Source: Pocillopora verrucosa
Lineage: Eukaryota; Cnidaria; Anthozoa; Scleractinia; Pocilloporidae
Length of the DNA stretch: 64,000 bases
Assembly: GCF_036669915.1 (NCBI RefSeq)
Contig: NC_089315.1
Coordinates: forward strand, 7,953,291-8,017,290
Direction: 5' to 3'
Shown here piece by piece: positions 22,993 to 32,892 of the stretch. The notes beneath the pieces were generated by a model. It was not told the origin of the DNA. It saw nothing but the letters and a program-made list of their open reading frames with translations, and made no database searches. Made by a program: the position numbers and the translations under genes. The stretch's first letter is position 1. The number at the start of each line of letters is the position of its first letter.

Positions 22993-24177
22993 CGATAGGA
23001 GAAGGGGTTAAGGCTAGGGTTAGGAAATGCATACTTGAATTGTATGCTTTGATGTCAGTGACCCAGGACGACTTCTTTCGCGATTACAAAAACTTGACTG
23101 GCCAAGTTTTATTGGGATTAATTCATCTGTACTTGTAATCACAGCCTTCTTGAAATATCGAAGATTTTAGTGAAATAGAACTCTTGCTAAATCTCTTGCT
23201 AGAACTCAGTCTCTTGAAGAATGTCGAAAACATTTGGAAATAAATCGAAAGAAGCCAGCTGCATACATAGTTAATGCAATTTAATGGCTACTGCTGGATC
23301 TCTCCAACTGATGTGAGAAGTCAACTATCACAATATTTGTGTTTTACAGCTGTTTGCTAAATGCATCTGACGTTTAGTTTAAGTGAAATTTTATGTTTCT
23401 AACTCTATGCTGATAAAAAAATGTCGATTTCGTCTTCGTCAACGTTTTCCAAAATATTGAAACGTAACTAAAATCCCCTCCCTTAGTACAATGGGAGGTT
23501 GTCCTTTAGCTCTTACGTTCCGCTATCAATATATATTCTCTAAGATAACTTATGTCCCTTATCTAATAACATGTTAATGGACCGAATATGTCCTAATAAG
23601 TCTATAAGATTTATACTACTCTCGACTACTACAACATTAGATTTGGACCCACACCGATAAGCCTTAATTATGCTTAGAACGTCGAGGTTATGTTTGATCT
23701 GTTGCTTGTCAACATCCGTTAATTCTTTACTTACTTTAAAATAATCTAGTACCGAAAAGAGAAAACGTCGTGGTTTACACTTCAAAAGGTTTTAATAAAA
23801 ATGTTGGACCAATTATTTATATTTCTAGAGCGAGAATTGTGTACCTTCTTTGCTTTAAAGGAAATGAAACGATTTCAATTTAGGTCTCAAATACTGAATT
23901 ATTTTCTTTCCGTGCGGTACAGTGATAGCCAGGACTGAGGTTCTGTCTTCAATGAGGTTATTACAACCGTCAATTTGCAAACAAATACGAGTGCACTTAG
24001 AATTCTCGGTTTAATGCGTTGTCAATTTCCCTAAGGTATGGGGAGGTACGAAATTAATTTTTTAACTGTTGTTCGTGTCTTAAACATTTTACCTTTACGT
24101 CAAAGTTCTTATGACCTAATATCTGGAGCAACATGAGGTAAGTAAAAAAATTATTATAGTTAATCACATGATTTCGA

Positions 24178-24213
<36 letters not shown>

Positions 24214-26234
24214 TAAAGACTAACAAGTGCTTGTTTTTTCCAAATTGCACGAGAAAAATCATGTGATTACGTGTTCATAATATACATGGAAAAATACGAG
24301 ATGGCTTATCATAATTAAGCATAAGCAAAGCGCGCGTATCAAGTGCAAAAATAATTTATTCAAACCGTGCATTCGGTCAAAACAACCGCGCACGATCAAA
24401 ACAATAATATGCAATGATATCTTCACATCTTGAAGGCGCTAAACAGTTTAAGGGATTGTTCAGTCTGTCTCCAAATCACTTTCGATGAAATGGAATCGTT
24501 CTTTCCGAGGTTTAACAATTTTTTTTTAAATTTCGGCGTTGGATCGCTCGAGCAAAGTGTTAAGCTGGGTCGGCTCGTAATTTTCGATTTCCTTGGCAAT
24601 TCCTTTCTCTAAACACCACTTTTTCCAAACCGACAACCAAAAACCAGTGCTTTCTACAGTGTTTTCTTTGTTCAAGCTGTTTTTCAGCTGCGGTGGCGAA
24701 AGAAAACCTACTTAAAACGCTGGCCTTTGTTTCGCTCGCGAATTTCAAATTTTTAAATTTTGTTGCGACATCCAAGGCTCGCATTTGATTGGCTATCTGT
24801 GAGTTTCTTTGATTATTGACCAATCAGAATATCTGATTTGTTCTTTGTTTTGCACTGAATTAACCCTCTTCTGCACTGAATTAACTCTCTTCTGCACTGA
24901 ATTACCTGAAAACTGCATTTATCTTAACCAATCAGAACTGAGTAATTTTTCCACGTATATTATTAAGCTAGTAAATAATATCTCCAATAATTTCTCTTTT
25001 CAGAATAACATCGAGTTCTGAATCGATAGAAGACTACTATTACTGTTTGATTAAAGCAAGAGGTGTTTTCTACCTGTGTAGTGTTAACCTTTTCATCGTA
25101 ATTAAAGAAGGTCATGTTTAGTGATCATGAACAGAGAAAAAGAAAAAGATAAACTTTAACTGAAAGCAACGGAGATGCGAGCAATGTTAGCTCGTCAGTC
25201 ACAAGTAAGTTTTGTCATACTTGTCAGTTCTAACTTAATCAACAACGTAAGTCACTCATTTTCTTAGGTAATAATGTAATAATAATAATGAAGATATCAT
25301 TTTACTTTCTCAAGTAATACGTGGAGTATAGATTAAAAAGAAGACCTTCTTGTGAATTTCTGTTTTATTGTTATGTTGAGAGAATACGACGATAATTCAA
25401 GCTGTAATTCAGTAGTGCATGAACAGGTGCAAAACTCTGTCGGTCAAGAAAGAAAAGAAAAGAAAAGCTCGTAGACCGTATTTCACACGAAACTACGATA
25501 ACTGATAACAAAATCGTGGGAAAGTTCTACGAAGTTCGAGGCGTGGATTTTCCCGTTTCGAGAAAGGCGCAAAGGAGAAACAATTTGGATTCACTAAAGG
25601 AAAACATCTTTTATTTTATTTTTCCCCTGAAAACTGAATATCTGCTTTAGAGGAATCTGCCGCACTTAATGGTTGTTTTTTGTGGGTACAAAAACTCTTT
25701 TATCGGCGTCCATCCGGTAATGACCCCCAAGGACACCAGTAATACTGGTCAGGCTCTAATTTACAAACAGTATTATCAAAGGCATTACCTTCAATACAAT
25801 TTTGCTGAAAAGGTTTTGTAGTTGCTTGAGTTGATCAAGCTCCTTCTGATAATCACGGTTATGTAAAATAAACTTACTGTGAATTTATGATTCCACTTTG
25901 ACTTCGGTTTTTAGGCCGAAAAAGAATCCTAAGTGTATATCAAGTGTTAGTTTTATCCGTGTAATAAGATCATCAGACGAAGGGATTAATTTGCAATTTT
26001 ACCTCGGGGCCTATCGGAAATGAAAACTGAATGTGATTCCTATAACTTGACATTATAAGGGTCTTTATCATATCCCAAATTATTTATCTTGGTCTCTAAT
26101 ATCTGGCTTTCTGAAAAAACTTTTGTAGTGATGTCACGAACTGTGAACTTGACAAGATTGTATGAAGTTGTGCAACGCATCGAGCGATTACCATCCGCAG
26201 AGTGAAACCATTGAATGTTCTAATTCACTTTCAA
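22993..26234. other. intergenic between the two receptors of unit A
   Basis: The 3' flank (to about 23530) is conserved with unit B at 32893-33440. About 220 bp near 23560-23790 is missing from B; it encodes an 81-codon minus-strand frame that I do not recognise and do not call. The element at 24154-24962 is described separately. From 24963 to 26234 the sequence again matches unit B and holds the promoter of the second receptor. Confidence 0.5.
24154..24962. mobile_element. inverted-repeat (foldback or MITE-like) insertion, 809 bp
   Basis: The element is absent from unit B, where AAATTA runs straight into AGCTAG. A TTA is present on both sides here, a plausible 3-bp target duplication. The left part is a hairpin: the arm at about 24160-24193 (TTAATCACATGATTTCGAG...) is complementary to 24238-24272. 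A second inverted pair, ATAATATACATGGAAAAAT near 24277 and its reverse complement near the right end, brackets the rest. Three 21-bp repeats (TGCACTGAATTA words) lie at 24850-24905. No transposase is encoded, so it is probably non-autonomous, perhaps nested. Confidence 0.65.
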
Positions 26235-27568
26235 ATGGAAAACACGAGCTTAAGTCTCAAGTCTCATGAGGTAACCGAATGCACTGTGTATATATACATG
26301 TTCGTCAACTGTGCAGGGGACAAAGAACGCGCCTTCACAACACAAGGGTTCTTGATCACAAGGTTTAATAATCGAGAGTTGCACACTCAGCATATTTTCT
26401 TAACAACACAACAGGATCGGAATTGGAGTCTCATCTTTGGCTAACAAGCTTCACCTCGCAAGTAAAAACCTACAAAACAAACACTTAATCACTGTTGGAA
26501 CGGGATTTGGAAATACACGAGCTCCTAAGACTCACCATACGATGAGAAACTCCCGGCGACTAGCGCGTTACAAAGCACATGGTTTCTTTCTCGCTACACG
26601 ACGACACTGAGACGCGCTCACTAAGCATGCTGGGAGTATAAATTACAAAAATGGAATGGAACGGACTTAGGAAAACAAAATTGTTCTCTTGTTGAGGATT
26701 GGCCTCAACACCAACCTCAGATCCGTCTGGATAATTTTTTACCATCGCTTTCAACGTTGCTATTTGTTTAATGGCAATCGTGGGAAACGTACTTATCTTG
26801 GTGGCTCTTCATTCGGACTCTCACCTTTTTCCAACATTTAGGATGTTATTTCGCTCTCTGGCATCAACTGATCTTTGCGTTGGTCTTATTTCTCAACCTT
26901 GCTTTGGAATCTTCTTATTTTCGGTGATTACAAATCGTATACGTATTTGCAAGATAATAGAAGGTATCCTACATGCCAGTAGCGCGGTACTTTGCGGTAT
27001 ATCTCTTTCCAATCTGACCGCAATAAGTGTGGACAGACTTCTCGCTCTGCAACTAGGGCTGAGGTACAGACAAGTTGTGACTTTTCCACGAGTTCGTGGA
27101 TTTATTGCTCTCTCTTGGCTGGTGTATACGTCACTTGGCTTGCTATACTACTTGAACGAAGATATTTACTTGATTATTTTGCAAGCAAACACACTCTTAT
27201 GTATTCTTCCCTTAACAGTTTGCTACATGAAAATCGTTGTCACTATTCGTCTTCGTCAAGCTCGGATTTACGAACGGGCACAACTGAATAATGTCAATCC
27301 AGGCCGTCTGCAAATGTACCAAAAAACAGTAACTTATTCAATGTGGGTTTCACTTGCAATAATATTCTTTTATCTTCCATTTATGGTTGTCATAGTTTTC
27401 AGATTGATTCGCGGAAACAGTCTTTCTCTTGTGCGTGTAGAAGGCCTCGCGGCATGTTTGGTTTTCCTTAACTCATCGTTGGACCCATTTATTCATTACT
27501 GGAAGATCAAGGAAGTGAGACAAGCTGTGAAGATGACGGTCAGACGCTTTTGGCCTCTCTCCACGTAG
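26235..27568 (+). pseudogene. class A GPCR pseudogene, second receptor of unit A, split by an insertion
   Basis: The start ATG at 26235 (MENTSLSLK) and the first 25 codons match the intact paralogue at 35082. After the codons for MFVN, 401 bp of foreign sequence intervene (26310-26710). The frame then resumes at LRS.WIIF but is shifted by a 2-base deletion in the T-run around 26731-26741 relative to the paralogue. From 26771 the rest of the receptor is open: TM1 end, STDLCVGL, SVDRLLALQLGLRYR, LNSSLDPFIHYWK. The TM7 tyrosine (DPFIY in the paralogue) is His here. An ATG at 26771 could start a protein lacking most of TM1, which is unlikely to be a working receptor. Splicing out the insertion would not repair the 2-base deletion. 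Confidence 0.8.
26310..26710. mobile_element. solo-LTR-like insertion in a receptor gene
   Basis: The 401-bp insert starts TGTGCAGG, ends CCTCAACA and is flanked by TCAAC and CCAAC, an imperfect 5-bp target duplication. TG...CA ends and a 5-bp duplication suggest a solo long terminal repeat. A TATAAA-like word (GAGTATAAATTA) occurs at about 26635. No coding sequence is visible. Another type of short element cannot be excluded. Confidence 0.55.
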
Positions 27569-28917
27569 AAATAACGTCTGGCATAGTTATTGAGAAAGTG
27601 CTACTAGTTTGTCTTTAACTCTTAGCAATGGGTCATATATTTTTTTATCAACCGAGTCTTTTATGTGTACGTTGCTAAGTTAATGAGGGATGGAATTTTT
27701 TTTTTCTGGCGTCTGATAATTGAGTCCAATAATATAGCTGTAAATGAAAAAATCAGAATTGGTCGATTATTTGATTTTTGAAGGCCCTGTCAGTTTTTAG
27801 TCCCATTCAGTTTTTACTTCAAAGTATATCACAAAGAATCGTATACGCACCAAGAAATGTTGCTGCCATAGGAATGAGAAGTGTCAACTTTGGCCTACAC
27901 TGTAAATCAAGAGATTACAATCTCTTGTGTAAACTAATTGCTAAATACAGTCGGGATGATTGTAAAAATATTCGTTTACAATAAGACGAAAAAACAATAT
28001 TTTACTGCACATCTGTGAGTGGTTCCTTTACACTGTACCTTAATTTATTTTATAGTGACCGCAACACAGTAAAAATCTTTCCTGTTGCCCTCGACCTTCA
28101 TATCAAACATATTATCTTTCCAGTTGATAAATTTAATGTTCAACAATATTTATTTGGGTTTTTAATTTGAGGACTTACCTCGCCCAGTCATCATTAGCAA
28201 GATCACAATGAGTATTACTCCTGGACCAAAGAGAATGCATTCAATCCGAATAAATCCGGGTTAATTGTACTTGAAAATACGTGAGTCTCTTATTTTCTTT
28301 TTCCGGTAGAAGTTGCGTGAAATAGATTTCATTTCTAAACCTTTCTCGCGTTTCTTGCCATCCGAAAGCCTGCACATCAGCGCGCTGATCCTTTCCAAAG
28401 CCATTTCAGGTCTCACACTCAAATTTTGTTGTATCTCGTACTTAGCAAGCTGCTCACATGAATATTTTCCAACTAAGATATGAATCACACATATCCACCA
28501 TTCTTTGTTCATTGGTGCATCCCAGTCACCAATCTGCCTCCAAATAAATTCAAAACGAGAGAACACAAGCTTTAAAAGTCAAGGAGGGCGAAGGAACGTC
28601 TCCAATTTTCTCCATGTTGAATTTCCTCATTTGTTCTCTTTCACCGTTGAACGGCCAAAAGACAGAGGTTTCATTAAAAGCCGGTTAATGTCGGTCTGCC
28701 GCCGCCTACAGGACCCCTCCCCTACCGCCATCTGTTTCGCATGTGAGCAGGCTCTCTAGTTTGGGTTTCACCCGTCGACCTTCTCTGGGCGTGGCTACCA
28801 ATTACACCATCAGCAGCAACTTATTGAAAAAGTTATTAAAACGCCTGTTTAAAGATCCCGTCTGAAAAAGTTATTAAAACCACTGTTTAAAAAAAACTGT
28901 CTGAAAATGTGAATGGA
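27569..28917. other. 3' flank of the second receptor of unit A
   Basis: No gene seen. The sequence matches 36012-37430 of unit B up to about 28912. The last 450 bp belong to the dispersed segment that recurs at 36.6, 42.7 and 56.3 kb. The unit ends abruptly against homeobox-gene sequence at about 28913-28918. Confidence 0.55.
28455..28905 (+). repeat. dispersed segment, copy 1 (truncated)
   Basis: The stretch shares long blocks (around CATCCCAGTCACCAATCT, ACGGCCAAAAGACAGAGG, CCATCTGTTTCGCATGTGAG) with 36617-37637 and, inverted, with 42663-43297 and 56346-56900. It is truncated at the junction with the homeobox pseudogene. A short MAAN(Y)-type reading frame found in the other copies has lost its ATG here (GTGGCT). 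Confidence 0.7.
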
Positions 28918-29664
28918 ATGTCTTGACGCGGGGTCGTTTTCGCTGTCACTACTGGAGCATGGGTAGTCAGAGTAGTTAGGAGAGCCTGGACAGGAATGAT
29001 TACAAACGCTACACGAACTTGCTTTACGATGACTAGAACTGTATCCATTCCGTCCCTCTACCGTTATTGTTAGATAAAAGTAGGTTACGAAGTATGAATA
29101 ATCCGCCAGAACTGTACGGTTTAGGAAATTCGGCGTCTTCGTGTTGCATCATGGCTTAAAACTTGAAGTAGTGGCATTTTGATAACATGATTTGGTTGGG
29201 TGCGAGAAATGACTTTAGACATGCGAAATAAAGATAAATCTTGAATACAATAACCATTAAAACGTGACCAAGTTAAGAGTGTTGCATCATTTATTTTATA
29301 AATCACGGCAAGAAACCCGCTTTAACGAACGCGGTCTGAAACTTGCTCTTTGTTCCAAACAAATTGTAATAATTCTTTTGATCGGTTCTGTTGCAAACTT
29401 TGAGTAGTAATTGAACCTTTTACTGTATTTAGTGCATTTAATGTATTGGTAAATTTGTTTCACCTCACCGGAGTTAGGTGAATGTTTGACAGTCTCAACT
29501 GTCTCTTTCTGACCAAGGATTTTGCTGATAGAAAAGGAAAGTGGTTTGGTTGTAGGTGGTAGGGAAGGTCCATCAGGAGAGACACTGGACGCTTTTAAGC
29601 AAAGGGTGGAGAAGGATAATTCCACGGGTGTAACGGCGACAATTTTTAAGTGATTTCTCTTCAT
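28918..29664 (-). pseudogene. truncated homeobox pseudogene (exon 1 and part of exon 2)
   Basis: Exon 1 at 29664-29469 has an ATG, an EH1-type motif (LSFSISKILG) and a good G|GTGAGG donor in the same phase as the intact gene at 39471-41690. Part of exon 2 at about 29075-28918 is recognisable (NGYSSSH, SVCNHSCPG, SSDSENDP), but the CAG acceptor seen in the intact gene has changed to CTAACAA. The sequence breaks off at 28918, before any homeodomain codon, and is joined to unrelated receptor-unit DNA. The homeodomain is missing, so no transcription factor can be made. Confidence 0.82.
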
Positions 29665-30280
29665 CTTGGTAATGACTCACAGATTGCTTTTGATCCGAGA
29701 GAGCTTCCATTTTATATCGTTGGTCACCCGACAGTTCGCCGGTCATTTTCTTGAAAGCGAATCGACAAACGCTGAACGGTTGTTTTAAAGGATTTGAAAG
29801 AATATCAGCTAAAACAATTGCACGCCCGGAATTGATGAAAAAAAAATCACTTGTGATTGGGCGCAATTCGGTATAAAAATCGCGCGCAATTTTAATTTAC
29901 ATTCAAACTTTCAAAACTCGCCGATGATTAAAGAGATTCCTATGTTCAGAGTAGAACCTCTCAGCGGCTAGAAATGGCCTCATTTACTTGAAAGTTGTCG
30001 GGACCTCTGAAACATAGTTGCCAGCCTCAGATAAAAAAACATAACTCCACTTCATAACTTGCGTGGAGAAACCTGGATAAAAGGATGTGGGCCATGGGAA
30101 CGATAAGTCATGCGCGGACAAAGGTTGCGAAGGTGTTTGCAAATACCGCCACTTGCCGCATTTCATAACATAAGGACAAGAATACCTGGCAAAAGTTTCA
30201 GAAACCATAAAGGGCTAACTGTCATCATAGTACGTCGCTCTCCTTTTAAGTCATTGTATTTAGCTGTTGTACGCGTAGAG
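28918..30280. repeat. duplicated homeobox-promoter segment, copy 1
   Basis: The stretch aligns with 40391-42275 and covers truncated exon 2, intron 1, exon 1 and about 600 bp of 5' flank of the homeobox gene. It ends in the word TTAGCTGTTGTACG, after which copy 1 switches to receptor-promoter sequence. Copy 2 has an extra LINE fragment in intron 1. Confidence 0.8.
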
Positions 30281-30777
30281 TGGGGAAAACTGGTGGAAAA
30301 GCTGAATGAAAGGGATGAAGAAGGTAAAGGCGAAATAAGTGGGGAGGGAAGAAAGGAAGAGGACAGAGGGATGGCTAAAATGTAGGAATATATAAGTCCA
30401 GACGAGAGATTTGGTATCCAGTGCAGCTTTTGCTCCCTCATTTTATTTATCACTCTGACAATTAGTGCTCCTGTAGTGTTTTATCAGATTGAAACGAAAG
30501 TGATGGGGGATAAATAACCCATTCGACTTCCCTCAGGATAAAAGTCTTTCCCTCCGGCTACACATTAGTGTGTCATTAGTATTTAATCACACTAAAAATC
30601 CATTTATTTACGGGAAATAAGTTTTAAAATTATGATTTAAAATCGTCAACCTCATATCGGTAAATTTTTTAGGCAACAGAAGTGTGCATGCTAAGCGTGT
30701 CTTTTTCCTCAATTAAGTCACATTTGTTAGGCTCTTAAAATATTTCATGTTGCACCATAATATCTTGGTTATTCAAA
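30281..30777 (+). pseudogene. stranded receptor promoter with a truncated start (5' relic)
   Basis: About 470 bp match the 5' flanks of the receptors at 22072 and 31975, including a TATA-like box at 30389-30396. They are followed by the ATG at 30747 and about ten codons (MLHHNILVIQ) that match the N-terminus of the 31975 gene. The match then stops inside the coding sequence and the next bases (CCCTTTCCAGAATAAG) begin unit B. This is the scar of an unequal recombination, not a gene. Confidence 0.85.
30389..30396 (+). promoter_or_regulatory. TATA-like box in the stranded receptor promoter
   Basis: TATATAAG is identical to the box at 21715 and set in the same conserved context. It now has only a truncated reading frame downstream, so any transcript from it would be non-coding or run on into unit B. 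Confidence 0.4.
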
Positions 30778-31166
30778 CCCTTTCCAGAATAAGTTGATTT
30801 TCCTTTCCTATACATGGAAAGTTCTCTGAAAAAAATTTAACAAATTGCTTGGGGGATCGTCGACTGTAGAAATTGAATTTTACAAATAACATGTATTTTT
30901 TGTTTCCTCTAAAAGCACCATCTTCAACTTAACCTTGTAAAGCTGGGTTCAATGCTAATTGAAACTCCATTAATCCTTTCCGGCTTCCAAGATCTATATA
31001 TAAACTTTTCTACCTGCCTGCCATACATTACTTTTTAGTTGATCTGAGCTCCGAGAATCTGGTGTCACACTGATCGAACTGATTATCCTCCGCCTGACAT
31101 TTTTCTTTCATCTTATCAACATTTTGCTCGACAAGGTATTGTTAATTTGACGGGAAATGCCCTTTT

Positions 31167-31438
31167 GGTCATTTTCAAAAGGGTAAATAAGTATTTTCTT
31201 GGTCATTATCAAAAGGGTAAATAAGTATTTTCTTGGTCACTATCAAAAGGGTTAATAAGTATTTTCCTGGTCATTATCAAAAGGGTAAATAAGTATTTTC
31301 TTGGTCACTCTCAAAAGGGTAAATAAGTATTTTCCTGGTCACTATCAAAAGGGTAAATAAGTATTTTCCTGGTCACTATCAAAAGGGTAAATAAGTATTT
31401 TCTTGGTCATTATCAAAAGGGTAAATAAGTATTTTCTT
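31167..31438. repeat. 34-bp minisatellite, eight copies
   Basis: Eight head-to-tail copies start at 31167, 31201, 31235, 31269, 31303, 31337, 31371 and 31405. The core words are GGTCA(T/C)TATC, AAAAGGGTAAATAAG and TATTTTC. Unit A has a single copy at about 21511-21544. The array lies 540-810 bp upstream of a receptor start codon, just upstream of its probable promoter. Confidence 0.93.
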
Positions 31439-31622
31439 GAGCTCCAAAACTGTATTAGTGCTTTTTTCACATGAACGATTATGCAAATTATTGAGTAGCA
31501 AAGAAACCGTTTTATGGTGGAGGGAAAATTGGTGGCAAATCTGAATAGAAGGGATGAACTAGGTAAAGTCCAAAAAAGTGGGGAAGGAAGAAAGGAGAAG
31601 AGAGATGGCTGAAGTATAGGAA

Positions 31623-31630
31623 TATGTAAA
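31623..31630 (+). promoter_or_regulatory. degenerate TATA position of the first receptor of unit B
   Basis: The site aligned with TATATAAG in the other two copies reads TATGTAAA here. If that box is functional, this copy may have weakened or altered transcription. Confidence 0.35.
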
Positions 31631-31974
31631 TCTGGGCGAGAGATTTGATATGCAGTATTATTTTTGGTCCCTCCTTTTATACATCACTCTGATAATTAGT
31701 GGTCCTGTAATATTTTATCAGATTTAAAGTGATAGGAGATGAATAACCTATTCGCCTTCCCTTAAGATAAAAACGTTTCCCTTCGGCCACACATCAGTGT
31801 GTCATTAGTATTTAATCACACTAAAAATCTATTTCGTAACGGGAAATAAGTTTTAAATTATGATTTAAAATAGTCAACCTCATATTGGTAAATGTTTTAG
31901 GCAACAGATGTGCGCATGCTAAGCGTGTCTTTTTCCTCAATTAAGTCACATTTGTTAGGCTCTGAAAATATTTT

Positions 31975-32892
31975 ATGTTGCACCATAATATCTTGGTTAA
32001 TCAAATGGACCTTAGGTGTTCTCAGTTTATCGATATCCATGGAGACCTAGAACCTGCTTGGGTTGGCTATGTTTTCACTGTTTTGAATGCAGTTTTCAGT
32101 GGAAGTGCAATCTTAGGAAATCTTCTGATCTTGGTTGCCCTTAAAAAGGATTCTCGTCTTCATCCTCCATCTAAGCTTTTGTTTCGTTCCTTGGTGTCGA
32201 CGGATCTCTGTGTTGGCCTTATTGCGCAGCCAAGTTTTGTAATTTATCTTATTTTTATCCTTAAAAACAAATTGATCTTTTGTGAAATAATTGAAGGTGT
32301 AACCAACGTCTTCGGCGCTGTGTTTGCAGTTATTTCGCTTTGCACATTGACCGGAATAAGTGTAGACAGACTTCTCGCTTTGCAGTTGGGAATGAGATAC
32401 AAACTCTTTGTAACAGTGATCCGAGTTCGTAGAATCCTTGTTTTGTCCTGGTTGCTGGTTATTTCCGGCGCTTTACTGCAATTTTGGAACTTTGATGTCT
32501 TCTTGGGCGTTATGACAGTTGTTGTGGTGCCATGTCTTGTGACGACATCTTTCTGCTACTCAACGATTTTTGTCACTATGCGCCGTCGACGAGCGCAGCA
32601 GATTGCTGAAACTGGAAAACAAACAGGACAGATGCTCAAGTACAAAAAGACAGTCTACAAACTGTTGTGGATTTCCCTCATAATAGCACTGTTTTATCTA
32701 CCGCTTGCAACCTTTATAACCGTAAAACTCATAATCGGAGCCGAGGCAACTAATGCAATATTATTCGTACTCCTGTCAACGGTGGTTTTCCTCAAATCCT
32801 CCCTGAACCCTTTTGTTTATATCTGGAAGATCAGGGAAATAAGAAGAGCTGTAGTTTTAACGCTGCGGAATCGTTTTTTATCTTGCCTCTAG
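31975..32892 (+). CDS. class A orphan GPCR, first receptor of unit B
   Basis: The single exon encodes 305 residues from the ATG at 31975. It has the same plan as the paralogue at 22072: ILGNLLILVAL in TM1, LVSTDLCVGL in TM2, FCEII before TM3, VDRLLALQLGMRYK instead of a DRY box, a basic third loop (MRRRRAQQ), TM6 without CWxP, and TM7 LNPFVYIW. The TM7 approach reads LKSSLNP where the related copies have LNSSLNP, an Asn-to-Lys change in a membrane segment, and the second Arg pair of the third loop has become Gln. It is open throughout. The ligand is unknown. Confidence 0.87.
   Translation: MLHHNILVNQMDLRCSQFIDIHGDLEPAWVGYVFTVLNAVFSGSAILGNLLILVALKKDSRLHPPSKLLFRSLVSTDLCVGLIAQPSFVIYLIFILKNKLIFCEIIEGVTNVFGAVFAVISLCTLTGISVDRLLALQLGMRYKLFVTVIRVRRILVLSWLLVISGALLQFWNFDVFLGVMTVVVVPCLVTTSFCYSTIFVTMRRRRAQQIAETGKQTGQMLKYKKTVYKLLWISLIIALFYLPLATFITVKLIIGAEATNAILFVLLSTVVFLKSSLNPFVYIWKIREIRRAVVLTLRNRFLSCL

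Larger units (their letters stand above)
21146..28912 (+). repeat. segmental duplication unit A (two-receptor unit)
   Basis: This stretch aligns with 30778-37430 (unit B), including promoter, first receptor (22072 against 31975), 3' flank, second receptor (26235 against 35082) and following non-coding sequence. Unit A carries insertions missing from B: an 809-bp inverted-repeat element at 24154, about 220 bp near 23560-23790, and a 401-bp LTR-like element at 26310. It lacks B's SINE and most of B's minisatellite. Confidence 0.85.

Noticed and set aside
23540..23785. 81-codon minus-strand frame specific to unit A
   Set aside because: It sits in a stretch absent from unit B and matches no family known to me. 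It could be part of a mobile element, but evidence is too thin to call.
26202..26444. Separate small gene at the start of the broken receptor
   Set aside because: Its first part is the N-terminus of the receptor and the rest is read-through into the inserted element.
31167..31438. Regular 34-bp repeats resembling a CRISPR array
   Set aside because: The repeats are directly adjacent with no spacers and the host is eukaryotic; this is a minisatellite.
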